Positions 1-10,164 of a DNA stretch of 64,000 nt are shown here, one piece after another; the stretch's first letter is position 1, and each line of letters starts with the position of its first letter. This stretch comes from Aquarana catesbeiana (lineage: Eukaryota > Chordata > Amphibia > Anura > Ranidae): assembly GCF_042186555.1 (NCBI RefSeq), contig NC_133332.1, positions 205,498,609-205,562,608 on the forward strand, in the 5' to 3' direction. The position numbers and the translations under genes are program-made. The notes under the pieces were generated by a model. The model saw nothing but the letters and a program-made list of their open reading frames with translations. It ran no database searches and was not told the origin of the DNA.

Positions 1-658
1 TATACTTGTGAAGTTTGCAAATTATGTCCCTAGGATTGTCCATGTCTTGGGATGGAGGTCTCAGGGCTCTATGTGCTCTGTCAATTTCTATCGGTGTAGT
101 TGCAGGTAGGCCTAGTATATCCCTGAAGATGTCTGTCAGGGTGGGGATAATATCCCTTGAAGCTGTGGCTTCAGGCAGACCTCTGATCCTTATGTTGGCT
201 CTCCTGCTGCGGTTTTCAGCGTCATCCAGCTGGCAAAGCAAGCTTTCAATCTGCTGGCTTTGTATTTGGCATTGTGATTGCAGTAGAGCAATAGTGGGGA
301 GAGCCTCCTCCAGTTTTTCTTCAATAGATTCTATTCTGTTACTCAAGTGAGTGGTGTCAGATTTCAATTGGGCTATGTCTTCAGTGAAGGCTTTCTCCAC
401 TCTGTTTGTGAAGCGCTCTAAGTCCTCTTTGGTAGGTAGGGACATAATATGGCGCCGAATGTCCTCATCACTGAGATAGTCAGAGATCTCAGAGCGGCCT
501 CCTAGAGAAGCTGGGGAAGCACAGGGGGCAGAATCACTCACCGACCCTGGAGATGGAACCGGAGATGCTGGGGAGTTTGTTCCCTTCAGTGCCCGTGTTG
601 TGGCTGCAGCTGGCTGGGAGGATTTGCTCGCCTTCTGGGCCTTCCCGGGCGGCGCCAT
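1..658 (-). CDS. L1-like ORF1 protein (nucleic-acid chaperone), C-terminus beyond window
   Basis: An uninterrupted minus-strand frame from an ATG at 658 to the window edge gives about 219 residues. It starts MAPPGKAQKA and has a Ser/Pro/Ala-rich N-terminus to about residue 55. A predicted coiled coil follows (about residues 60-135, with repeated I/L/E/K heptads). Next comes the diagnostic ENRSRRANIRIRGLPEA at the entrance of the RRM-like domain of vertebrate L1/Tx1 ORF1p. Members of this family form trimers that bind LINE RNA and act as chaperones in the RNP. No stop or frameshift is seen, so the copy could be relatively young, but the C-terminal domain is not visible. The ATG fits because it directly follows the GC-rich leader and no in-frame ATG was noticed upstream. 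Confidence 0.88.
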   Translation of the reverse strand, partial: MAPPGKAQKASKSSQPAAATTRALKGTNSPASPVPSPGSVSDSAPCASPASLGGRSEISDYLSDEDIRRHIMSLPTKEDLERFTNRVEKAFTEDIAQLKSDTTHLSNRIESIEEKLEEALPTIALLQSQCQIQSQQIESLLCQLDDAENRSRRANIRIRGLPEATASRDIIPTLTDIFRDILGLPATTPIEIDRAHRALRPPSQDMDNPRDIICKLHKY

Positions 659-883
659 CTTGGATGGTTCACGGCCTTGTCCTCGGGTCCCTGTGAAGTA
701 GAAATCCAGCTGTCCCTGTCTGGAACTATCAGTCCTTGCCGGCTGTGTAGGTTGCCTGAGCCTCTGTGACATGTGGGGAGTCTGTAACGGCGATTTACCC
801 CCCGTTTTTTGCTGATTAGTGCGGCGGTGGAGCGGAGCTGAGGCAAGACACAACCTCACTCCTCCATGGTCAGGACACGCCCC
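1..883 (-). mobile_element. 5' part of L1-like LINE (L1 copy 1), nested in L1 copy 2
   Basis: Minus-strand element entering from the window's left edge. It has a GC-rich 5' leader (659-883) followed by an ORF1 that runs off the edge. The leader begins, on the minus strand, with GGGGCGTG at about 883. The same start is seen at the 5' ends of two other L1 copies in this window (about 6437 minus and 12233 plus), which supports this as the true element start. Directly upstream (from 884) lies ORF2 of a second L1 in the same orientation, cut before its end, so this copy most likely inserted into that one. The rest of the element lies outside the window. Confidence 0.8.
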
Positions 884-3843
884 ATCTTCCCCTTTTTTAT
901 TATATCTCTTAGTTGTGCCCTATCATCCTTAATCCAATTACCCCCGATACTCATTTTTCCTGGTGCAAAATAATCATTTTCTTTAAGTGCGATTAAGGGA
1001 TAATTATAAGTCTTATTTATTTGTTTGTGTATCATGTCCCAAACTCTAAGGACCACCCGTGACAATATGTGTGTGTTTTCATCCAAGATTCTGTAGTGTG
1101 GGGTGTTCCAGATTATCCTACCTAAATGTGCCTTACTCAAATTTTTTTCAATGTTAACCCATCTTTTCTCCTTATTTTCTCTAGCCCACTTGATCGCTCT
1201 CTACACCAATATCGCCTTATAGTATTTTTGAATGTCGGGCACTGCCAGACCCCCGTTTTTTTTTTCCTGTTTTAATATGTCAAAAGAAACTCTAGCCCTC
1301 CTACTCTTCCATACAGTATTCATTATGATCGATTTCAAATTTCTAAGATAGAACTGCGGGAGCGCCAATGGTAGCATTTGGAGCTTGTAGGTAATTTTTG
1401 GTAATAGAACCATCTTAATAGAATTAATACGGCCTATCCAAGATAATGGTTTACTTATTATTCTTTTACTCTCAGCTTTTATATCATCTAATAATGGGAT
1501 ATAATTTATTTTGTAGATCTTCTCCAATGAATTTGCTAGTTTTATTCCCAAATAATTTATTTCTTTCTTCCAAGCAAATTGAAATTCCTTTTTTAGCTTT
1601 CCTTCCTCATTTTTACTTAAATTAATACTTAGAATTTCAGACTTTGCAAAATTAATTTTAAAGTTTGATACTTCCCCATACTGTCTGAGGACTCTCAGTA
1701 AGTTGGGCATTGTGATCCTAGGGTTAGTTATAAAGAATATCACGTCATCCGCAAATGCTGCAAGCTTGTGTTCCTCATCTCCTACTTTAAAACCACTGAT
1801 GTCTGAGTCCCCCGAATCACTGAGAGCAAAGGCTCCAGGGATAATACAAAGAGCAAGGGAGACAAGGGACATCCCTGTCTTGTACCATTTTTCATTTCAA
1901 ATGAGGCAGAGGAAGACCTGTTGATATTTATCGAAGCCGTAGGGTGGCTATACAAGACCCTGATCCAACTGATCATTCTCGGCCCCATAGTTTTAAGAGT
2001 TTGTATCATGAACCCCCAGTCTACCCTGGCGAATGCTTTTTCTGCGTCTATCGACAGGAGTAGACCTGGGGGCCCCCTGTCCTTTATATTCTGCAGTAGG
2101 AGTAGGGTTCTCACCCCGTTATCCCTTCCTTCTCTTTTTGGGGTGAATCCCACTTGATCGGGGTGTATCAACCCCCCTATCCACTCTTTCAGATGATTAG
2201 CCAATAATCTAGCATACAGTTTCACATCAGTGTTTATCAACAATATTGGCCTGTAGCTAGAGCAAATCGTGGTGTCCTTCCCCTCCTTCGGGATAACAGT
2301 GATCAAGGCTGACAGCGCCTCTCTACTTAGCTCGAAGTCGGTACCCAAACCATTCATGTACTGACAGAGCCTTGGCGTTAATATATCCTTAAATTTTTTA
2401 TAATAATATGTAGTAAATCCATCCGGGCCAGGGCTTTTCCCAGGATCTGAGTCTACCAAAACTCTGTTAATCTCATGTTCCATTATGGGGCTTTCTAAGT
2501 TGTCCATACAGCTCTCTGAGATCTTTGGGAGATTTGCTTTTTTTAAGTATTCGACTATCTTTGATCTTTTATCCCCAACCTGACCTCCATTATTTCCTAC
2601 TGAGTATAAATCCTTATAGTATTTTCTAAAAGATTCCCCTATTTCTTTTGTTGTATGCTCCATTACTCCCACACTATTTTGGATTTTTTCTATATAGTTT
2701 CGAGATTTTTTTTTTCAAAGGATTCTAGCTAGAAGTCTACTGTTTTTATTCCCCCACTGATATCTTTCTTTTGCCACCTTATGGAATACTTTTTTTGTTT
2801 CTAGTTCTATTAGGTCTTTTAATTTGTCTCTTTTTAAAACTAGTTTCTGGTACACCCTTCTATCTTGGCTTAATCCTTTCTTGTACTCTTGCTCCAACTT
2901 AAAGATTTCCTTGGTTAGGTTTTTAATTTTCTCTTTTGACTCTCTTTTCTTCCTTGCTCCTATTTTTATTAAGATCCCCCTAATATAAGCCTTATGGGCC
3001 TCCCACAAGGAGGACCCCGAGATCTCTCCGGTTTCATTTATTAGAAACAATTGTTTTAATTCCTGTTCAACGACCTTTAAATTTGTTTCATTGTGAAGAA
3101 GATCTTCATTTAATCTCCACGTTGATAAGGCTCCTTGGTTCTTGATAACTTGCATTTTCATTCTGACTGGCGCATGGTCCGACAAAGTGGTTATCTCTAT
3201 TTTGGATTCCACTACCCTGTCCAGGAATCTATGATCTATCAAAATATAGTCGATCCTAGAGTACGTCCCGTGCACTGGGGAGTAAAACGTAAAATCTTGC
3301 GTATTAGGATTCATGATCCTCCATGTATCTACCAATTGACAAGAGTGTAATTTCTGTCTTATCTTTCTCAGTTTCACATTACTCTTCCCCAGTGCATGCG
3401 ACGTACTATCCACTTCAGGTTCAAGACAAAAGTTCAAGTCTCCCATCAAAATCAGACCCCCGCATTAACTTCTCGATCGTACTATTTAGAAATTTGAACA
3501 GATCCTTATTGGACGCATAGATGTTTGCCAGCGTACATTCCCACCCCTCCAACAAACCTTTCAAAAAAATAAACCTTCCCTCGGGGTTGATTAGTCTCTC
3601 TTCTAATTTGAAATTCACTCCCTTTGCAAACCCTATTGCTACCCCTCTTGCTCTCTTTGTAATTGTGTCCCCATAGAACCAGTTTGGGAAGCTATCCGAC
3701 CACAATTTAATATTTGAAACATGGGACAGATGGGTCTCTTGAAGAAATACTACTTCAGCTCTAAGTTCTCCCAATATCTTGTGTCTCTTAGTGGTTGTGT
3801 TGAGTCCCCTTACATTATAGGTCATAAAGTTTAATTCTAACAT
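884..3843 (-). pseudogene. L1-like ORF2 (AP-endonuclease + reverse transcriptase), frameshifted
   Basis: ORF2 is spread over two frames. 3843 to about 3440 carries the endonuclease start (MTYNVRGL, FLQETHLS). From about 3449 to about 1800, in another frame, lie MMGDLNF and SDHAPV, the endonuclease catalytic Asp and SDH motifs, then RT blocks PGPDGFTTYYYKKF, YRPILLINTD, DQVGFTPKR, IDAEKAFARVDW and GTRQGCPLSPLLF. The original frame returns at about 1830-884 with the catalytic FADD box and downstream thumb region. A TAG stop interrupts it at about 1201-1203. A run of ten A residues (minus strand) near 2705-2714 coincides with another disruption. The family protein nicks target DNA and copies the LINE RNA; this copy cannot make a complete product. 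The C-terminal end is replaced by L1 copy 1 at 883/884. Confidence 0.88.
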
Positions 3844-4262
3844 CTCCTCTCTAATATCCTATACCAAACTTGCATTCCTAAGGTGAAACTGGGTTTTTTA
3901 TACCTTTTACACAGAGTATCTTCCCCCTACTCTCCCTCCCCTCCCACCCCCCTTCCCAGCCCCCCCCCACCCGGCCACCTATTGGCCCCCGGATCGTTAA
4001 GAGCTATGGATACCATAGGCCTTACCGAATCACTTGGTCTCGAGGTGAGACTTCCAGTGTGCCCCTTACCCCCTCCACTTGATGGTATTGGTGGCAGGGG
4101 TAAGCCGGTTTCCCTCAGGAGACTCCTTCTCAGCCAACCCAAGCCGCCCCACACCCCTCCCGGAGATGCATCATTTATAATTTTCCATTTGTCTTCCCTT
4201 TCCCTTCTTCCTCCCTCTCCTCTCGTTCTCATTGCCACTCTTCTTAATTTAAACTCTCAATA
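3844..4262 (-). other. Inter-ORF spacer of L1 copy 2
   Basis: This 419-bp spacer separates the ORF1 stop from the ORF2 start. It is strongly pyrimidine-rich on the plus strand (long C/T runs at 3925-3990 and 4190-4230), so purine-rich in the LINE RNA. No conserved protein frame is seen. The open frames here on both strands are low-complexity by-products of the C/T bias. Confidence 0.6.
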
Positions 4263-5264
4263 TTATTCTTCCATCCAGCCCGGCAAATTTAGCTCTTGTA
4301 AGCCCAATCTGTCACAAAAATCTCTCAGTTCTTCGGGGAACTGTAGTCTGGCTGATCTTTCCTCTTTATATCCCACTAAGCAGGCAGGGAACCCCCAACT
4401 GTATTTAATGTTTTGAGCTCTCATCTGTTCCAGTAGAGGTTTCAAAAGTCTTCTTCTTGCTAGTGTTTCTGGTGCAAGGTCAATATATATTTGAATCTCC
4501 GATCCTTCATACTGCAGAGGGGGTTTGCCTCTCATTTTAAACAGGATTGCGGCTTTCTCTTCATAGAATCTAAATCTCATTATTATATCTCGAGGCCTAG
4601 GGGGCTCTGAGTTGTGCAGTCTTCCTACCCGCTGTATCCTTTCTATCTTGGGCAGTTCTTCTAGCCCTTCCCCAAGGAGAGGGCCAAATATAATGGAGAA
4701 AGTGCTCCTCAGATCTTCTCCTTTATTTTCTGGAACTGAGCGAATTCTGATATTTTGTCTTCTTTCTCGATTTTCTTGATCGTCTATCCTGTAGAGAATT
4801 TTCTTCAGATTTTGTAGGCATGTTTTTAGTTGCTCTTTGAGATTCCACAACTCCTGAGCTTGTTTGTCTGTTGTTTTCTCCGTTGTTTCCACTCTTTCCA
4901 GTAGACTTCCCAAGGCTGCTCTCAACAGGCCTATTTCAGATTTTATTGAATTCTCCATCCTCTGGAGCATATCACTCATTTCTCCTTTGGATGGAATTTG
5001 GGTAGTTGCTCTTCTTTCCTCCGTCCGACTTATTTCCGTCTCGCTTTCAGTTGTTAGGTCCTCTCTGGAGTGGTCCATCTTATCCCCAGTTTTCTTTTCT
5101 GTTCCTCCTTTTCTCTCCATCCTTGGCCCTCCTTGTGCCTCTTGCTCTACATTTCTGGGACTAGCTCCTTGGGACATAAATTGTTTAATCGTACTGCCTG
5201 CGACTTTATCCTTCGGGGTTTTGGGGGCTCCCCCTTTTCCTGACTTGGCTGCTGTCTTATTCAT
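4263..5264 (-). CDS. L1-like ORF1 protein, complete (333 aa)
   Basis: Intact minus-strand frame of 333 codons starting MNKTAAKSGKGGAPK. Residues 1-90 are Lys/Ser/Glu-rich and probably disordered. About 95-160 form a predicted coiled coil (repeated L/I/E/K, ending LQNLKKILYRIDDQ). About residue 161 begins ENRERRQNIRIRSVPE, the RRM entry motif of L1 ORF1p, followed by an RRM-like core. The C-terminal domain includes RPRDIIMRFRFYEEKAAIL and LAPETLARRRLLKPLLEQMR, the conserved CTD signature. The length is normal for the family. The protein would coat LINE RNA in the cytoplasm. This ORF is intact while the downstream ORF2 is broken, so the element is non-autonomous as seen. The ATG is preferred because the upstream sequence has stops. 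Confidence 0.9.
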   Translation of the reverse strand: MNKTAAKSGKGGAPKTPKDKVAGSTIKQFMSQGASPRNVEQEAQGGPRMERKGGTEKKTGDKMDHSREDLTTESETEISRTEERRATTQIPSKGEMSDMLQRMENSIKSEIGLLRAALGSLLERVETTEKTTDKQAQELWNLKEQLKTCLQNLKKILYRIDDQENRERRQNIRIRSVPENKGEDLRSTFSIIFGPLLGEGLEELPKIERIQRVGRLHNSEPPRPRDIIMRFRFYEEKAAILFKMRGKPPLQYEGSEIQIYIDLAPETLARRRLLKPLLEQMRAQNIKYSWGFPACLVGYKEERSARLQFPEELRDFCDRLGLQELNLPGWMEE

Positions 5265-6437
5265 TGTTCCCCTCTTTCTTGCCCCTCCTGTTTGCTTCCC
5301 CAGTCTTTATTCTATTCAATCTTGCTCGCTCCACTTTGGGGTGAGCGACAGGGAAGCAGGAAAAAAAACAAAAAAAACTTCCCACTGAAAGGGCAGGTTT
5401 CTTACACCCGTCAGGGTAGTAATTGGCGTGGTTGACCAAATTGGGGTTTTATGCCGGGCTATGAACTCGCTACCGCACGTGGTCAATCCTTCTTCACCAC
5501 CCAGGCCACTTCATAGACCTTCTATCATTGGTACGTACTGCATTCCTTTGTATATTTTTCACAGCGCGGTGGAAAAATACAGTTGAATTTGTTTAAACCT
5601 TTTTCCTCTTTCCTTCTCCTTCCCTCCTTTCCCTTTTTTTACGGGCAGCTAGCTATGTTTTGGACTATATAACTCAGTCCTTTTTTCCTTCACCTAAATA
5701 TACTTCAAATGGCGTAACCTGCAGGTGTTTGTTTCATTGTCTCCTTACTATCAGCGGTATGCACCCGTATACACAGCTTAATCGAAAGAATTTATCTTGT
5801 GTCACCATCCATTCATTCAGTTCCTGTCAGTCAGTCAGAGGGAAGGGATTTCGTGCTTAATGTCGTCCTCTTTTTTCACCCATTCATAGCCCACAGCGGC
5901 TTCATACGAAGCGAGTCTCAGGTTTTATAGTGCAGACAATCGAACAATACTTGAAATGAGATAAATTCATAAACCTCCCCTCGGCGGGGTACCTCCATTT
6001 TCTGCCCGTTTACTCTTGCATAGCTGCTTATCCCCAGTGTAGTACAATTCATTAGACCCAGCTCCTTTGTGTTCCTTCTTACCCCTGAGACAGACCAGTC
6101 AACATTACCATCTCCGGAACTCCAGGGGGGCAGGTGCTGGTTACCGCTGGATGGTACTCCGGGGATACGCCGGCAAAGAGATGGGGGGGCATGAGACCCG
6201 CCGCCTGCGTTCGTCGCGAGCCACTTCGCTCGCCTGCCTCTTTAGCCGCTCTCACCTCCCCCCCGAGTCGGCTCAGCTGCGGCGAGCGGGGACCCTCCTC
6301 CTTCCCACAGCTATGATCATGGCGAACCGCTCCGTTCCGCGACGCCACGGTTGGCTTCAAGGGAGCCTCTGATCACTCCGGCGGACACACTCTCGTCCCT
6401 CTCTCTCCGTGATGCGCGTTACATCATCACGCCCCTG
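5265..6437 (-). promoter_or_regulatory. 5' UTR / putative internal promoter of L1 copy 2
   Basis: This region upstream of ORF1 has no coding frame with family similarity. Its 5'-most 380 bp (about 6060-6437) is GC- and CpG-rich with a G/C composition unlike the flanking AT-rich DNA. That is typical of the sense promoter in vertebrate L1 5' UTRs. The middle part (5400-6050) is mixed composition. The open frames in 6067-6372 on both strands follow from GC richness and are not convincing proteins. Promoter activity is inference from position and composition. Confidence 0.5.
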
Positions 6438-7630
6438 TCATAATTGGTACATATTAACCCAAAACTCATAGTCCAAAAGTCACTGGCCAGACTGTGAAGG
6501 GGGTAGCCAACTGGACTTTTTAGACATATAAACCCAACATGTTTCGGAAATTATTTGTGCAATGGTATGCATATTCAACCTTTGTTAGGTTGATACTCAC
6601 TGGTAACTAACCTGTCGCCTACAGATGGCGCTCTTCTGAAGGTGACAGCAGGGGTGCTGGGGACAAACTGGGACAGTGCGGGGTCCATGGTCAGTAGGTG
6701 CCAATACCGGGTTAGGATTCGCCTAAACTGCTTATGTTGTACTGAGTACGTTGTGATAATCCTACTTGTGTCGTTGGTGGACGGCTCTTTTTGTATATTA
6801 AGTAGGTCACGACGAGAAAGATTAGTGGCTTTTTTGTAGGCCTTTTTCAGACATGTGTTGGAGTAGCCTTTGTCGAGGAGTCTTTTCCTAAGAATATCTG
6901 CTTCTTTTTTTAAAATAGTGTCGGCTGAGCAGTTTCAGCGAACCCTAAGGTACTGGCTATAGGGTATGGACATAAGGAGGGGTTTTGGATGGAAACTCGT
7001 TGCGTGAAGCAGCGAGTTCCCCGCTGTGGGTTTGCGATATAATTGACTAGATAGACTTCCATCCGGTTGTTTCTTGACGAGTACATCCAAAAATGTAATT
7101 TCAGTAGTGCTATGCGACATTGTAAAACTAAGATTGAATTCATTAGTATTGATGGAAGCCAAAAATTCATATAGGAGTTTCACTGACCCATCCCATATGA
7201 GGAACACATCGTCTATGTAGCGTCTCCATTTAAGTACATGGTGCATATAGATCGATAATGATTCATTAGTAAGCAGTGAGTGTTTCCACTCCCCCAGGTA
7301 CAGATTGGCGTACGATGGGGCACAACATGTCCCCATCACAACGCCCTGTACCTGGAGGTAGTGGGAACCGTCAAAGCAGAAAACATTATGGTATAATATA
7401 AATTCAAGAGAATTTAGGATGAATTCTGTATAGGCAGGGTCACAGTCGCTAAATTGCGACAGCACATGCCGTAGAGTAGCAAGGCCTTTCACATGGGGAA
7501 TGGTGCAATAGAGTGATTCAACGTCTATGGTGACAAGTTGAACACCCTCTTCAATGTGCAAGTCCTGAAGGGTTTGCAGGAAGTGAATTGTATCACGTAC
7601 GTAGGATGACAGGCATGCCACGAGTAGTTT
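6438..7630 (-). mobile_element. Penelope-like element fragment (PLE 1)
   Basis: Minus-strand PLE piece that begins inside the RT domain at about 7630 and runs to the connection-type region at about 6610. It then joins a non-coding stretch (6438-6610) containing a GAAACATGT-type motif, which resembles the pseudo-LTR of other PLEs. No GIY-YIG domain is present between them, so the copy is internally deleted or belongs to a type with that part lost. The right edge joins L1 copy 3 and the left edge joins the 5' end of L1 copy 2. Confidence 0.75.
6610..7630 (-). pseudogene. Penelope-like reverse transcriptase fragment
   Basis: The minus-strand frame from 7630 to a stop at 6935 carries LSSYVRDTIHFLQTL, then LVTIDVESLY (motif A), GVVMGTCCAPSYANLYLGEW (motif B) and RRYIDDVFLIWDG (motif C with intact DD). 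ITFLDVLV (motif D region) follows. After one frame shift near 6935-6950 the similarity continues to about 6610 with RYWHLLTMDP and a PAVTFRRAPS block, the region between RT and endonuclease in PLEs. This family primes reverse transcription at DNA ends or nicks. The N-terminus and the endonuclease are absent. The first codons of the open frame (7631-7798) belong to an L1, not to the PLE. Confidence 0.85.
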
Positions 7631-9055
7631 TGAAGTCTGACTTTGTAGTGCGTGGCGTATTTGGGGATACTGAAAGAAATTACTATTTAGTAATTGAAAA
7701 CGGTCTTTCAGTACATTAAAAGGCAAAAAGATATCCCTTTCATACAGCTCATATAAGAATGTTATGACAGCTTTTTTCCAATCTAAAAATTCTGGCAATT
7801 TCTTCAGCTCACTTAAACAGTAATTGTCCCATATGTTTGCTGTGTAGAGCCCTTATGCTGAGTGATGGTTCATGTTGCCTCCCATAACCTGTGAGTTAAG
7901 TGGAAGTTGGAAACTTTCTGTTCTTAAAAATTATGGGATTATATTCGTTGTACTAGTAGGGATATCTTAAATTGAAAGATTATAATATTCTATATAGGAT
8001 CCTGCATGAAGTTGTGCTGCTATAAAATATAGTCTTGAGTTGGGTATCGCATTTCCCCCTCTATCCTCCTCCTGTTGCAATATTTCAAGTTTAATTCTAG
8101 GTTTCCCACATTTCCATATAAATTCTCTAAAAACCGCATCTATAGTCCTAAATAGTTTTAGTTTTGTTGTCTAAATTTACCAACACGGGGGAGTATATTC
8201 TTATCTATGCATTCATTAACATTTGGGGTAATTATCACTCCTAGGTACTTAAAGTGGAGTTCCACCCACTTTTACAACTCTTCAGCATCCCTCACTAAAC
8301 TGTGCACTGTAAACAAATTGGATATTTTTTTATTTTTTTTCTCAGCACCTACTGTATATCTGCTGTATTCATTTTTCACTTCCTCCTCCCTGGCCGCGGC
8401 CCATCGCATCATTTCCTGTTTCCAATGCCTTCTGGGAAGGGGCGGCAACTTCCTCTGAAACTGCCGTTGCTATGGAAACCTGACCTGAAAACTATTACAC
8501 TGCTTGTGCTGCACTGAGCATGTGGGAGATCTGGAAGGATGAGATCCAGGAAGAAATACAGTCTGGCTTCAGATGCCCACACTTAAGATGGCCACGGCCT
8601 GCTGTAAGTTTATAAAACAACAAACTACTGCTATAAACTAACAAAACAGACCTTAGTTTACAGACTAACTTTACTAGAATACATTAAGCTTGTGTATTAT
8701 AGGGGTATTTTTATTTAAAAAGTATAATTTCGGCTGGAACACCACTTTAAATGATGTAACCTGTTTAATTTGGTGAGCCTGGTGTGGAAGCTCTAGATCT
8801 ACCGGATCAATGGGCAATATTACTGATTTGTCCCAACTGATAGTAAACCCAGGAAATATCCGTAGGTGTCTATAAGTGAAATAACTGTGGACAAAGAGGT
8901 ATGTGTGTCCCCTAGAAACACCAGGGCATCGTCTGCATAGAGTGCTATTTTTTTCTTCGCCTGTATACCTTCAAAACCCCGCTATATCTGTATGGCCATG
9001 GATAGCCTCCGCCAGAGGTTCTATGGCTAATGCAAAAAGGAGACAAGGGACAATT
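7630..9055 (-). mobile_element. L1-like LINE fragment (L1 copy 3)
   Basis: Older minus-strand L1 carrying only part of ORF2. It is split by a TTAA MITE (8253-8746), and its 3' part has been replaced or interrupted by PLE 1. At about 9055 it meets a plus-strand CR1/L2 LINE. Neither a 5' UTR nor a 3' end is visible. Confidence 0.78.
7630..9055 (-). pseudogene. L1-like ORF2, RT to C-terminal region, split by a MITE
   Basis: Minus-strand remains, read from high to low coordinates. A CPLSPFLFA-like motif lies at about 9050 (one base is missing in the T run). Next come EPLAEAIHG, then ALYADDALVFLG with an intact YADD, and FTISWDKSVILP. At TSF/KYLGVIIT the MITE is inserted (8253-8746). Further on are REFIWKCGKPRIKLEILQQE and AIPNSRLYF. 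After more decay comes the C-terminal stretch LPEFLDWKKAVITF and QIRHALQSQ (7640-7798). These blocks follow the order of L1/Tx1 ORF2. Several stops and frameshifts exist between 7800 and 8000. It is a dead copy. Confidence 0.82.
8253..8746. mobile_element. TTAA-flanked MITE (494 bp), piggyBac- or Kolobok-like
   Basis: The element is bounded by TTAA on both sides (8249-8252 and 8747-8750). It begins AGTGGAGTTCCACCC and ends with the inverted form of AGTGGTGTTCCAGCC, giving a TIR of about 15 bp with 2 mismatches. Removing it together with one TTAA restores the L1 ORF2 frame TSF-KYLGV, direct proof of a clean TTAA target duplication. There is no transposase frame; the interior is AT-rich. The superfamily is not certain because both piggyBac and Kolobok use TTAA. 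A related 465-bp copy lies at 14482-14946. Confidence 0.85.
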
Positions 9056-10164
9056 TTTAGGGACTCATTAATGACTGGTATGGTACCACTGGATTGGCGT
9101 AGGGCCAATATGGTGCCCAGATTTAAAAAGGGATCAAAGTCTTTACCAAGTAACTAAAGACCTGTTAGTTTAACTTCTAAAGTCGGGAAGAAATTGGAGA
9201 GTTTAATAAAAGAACACAGAAAAATTTTAAGCAACAGACATAATGGGTTCTTGAAAGACAGAAGTTGTCAAACAAACCTTATTTCTTTTTATGAGGCGGT
9301 AAGTAAAACCTTGGACAGAGGGGTGGCTGTGGACGTGGTATACTTGGATTTTGCAAAAGCATTTTTACACAGTTCACCACACATGGCTAATGTGTAAGGT
9401 AAAATCTGCAGGCTTGGAAAGATCAGTTGTAAATGGATAGAAAATTGGTTAAAAGACTGAATTCAGAGAGTAGTGGTTAATGATTCTTACTCTGAATGAT
9501 CTAAGGTTATCAGTGGTGTACCCCAAGGTTCATTGTTGGGACCCTTACTTTTTAATATCTTTATAAATGATATAGGGTCTGGGATTAAAAAGTACCATTT
9601 CAGTCTTTGCAGATGACACCAAGCTGTGCAGTGGAATAATGTCCTTACAGGAGGTCTCCAACTTACAAGCCGACCTCAATGCACTGTTTAATTGGGCAAC
9701 TGTGTGGCAAATGAGGTTTAATGTAGATAAATGTAATGTTATGCACTTGGGGGATAAGAATATGCATGCATCATGCACACTAGGGGGAGTACAACTGGGG
9801 GAATCCATTGTGGAGAAGGATCTGGGGGTTTTGGTAGATCATATGCCTAATAATAGCATGCTATGCCAAGCTGCAGTTTCCAAAGCGAGAAAAGTCCTGT
9901 CTTGTATTAAGAGAGGTATGGAATCCAGAGAGAAAGGTATAATTTTGCCCCGTATAAATCATTAGTAAGACCGCATCTGAAATATGCAGTTCAGTTTTGG
10001 GCTCCAGTTCTCAAAAAGGATATCGGGGAACTGGAGAAAGTGCAGAGAAGGGCAACCGAACTGATAAGAGGCATGGAGGAACTTAGCTATGAGGAAAGAT
10101 TAGAGGAACTAAATTTATTCTCTGTTGAGAAGAGGAGATTAAAGGGGGATATGACCAAAATATA

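Larger units (their letters stand above)
884..6437 (-). mobile_element. L1-like LINE (L1 copy 2), nearly complete, 3' end interrupted
   Basis: Minus-strand element with, in order, a 5' leader of about 1.17 kb (5265-6437), an intact ORF1 (4263-5264), a spacer of about 420 bp, and a frameshifted ORF2 (884-3843). The 5' end is GC-rich and starts GGGGCGTG at about 6437, matching the other L1 starts here. ORF2 stops short at 884, where L1 copy 1 begins in the same orientation. About 250 residues expected for this family, plus the 3' UTR, are therefore displaced beyond the window. The structure matches the two-ORF layout of vertebrate L1/Tx1 LINEs. Confidence 0.85.

Noticed and set aside
6067..6372. 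Open frames of 101, 93 and 60 codons
   Set aside because: They fall in the CpG-rich L1 5' UTR, where stops are rare by composition.
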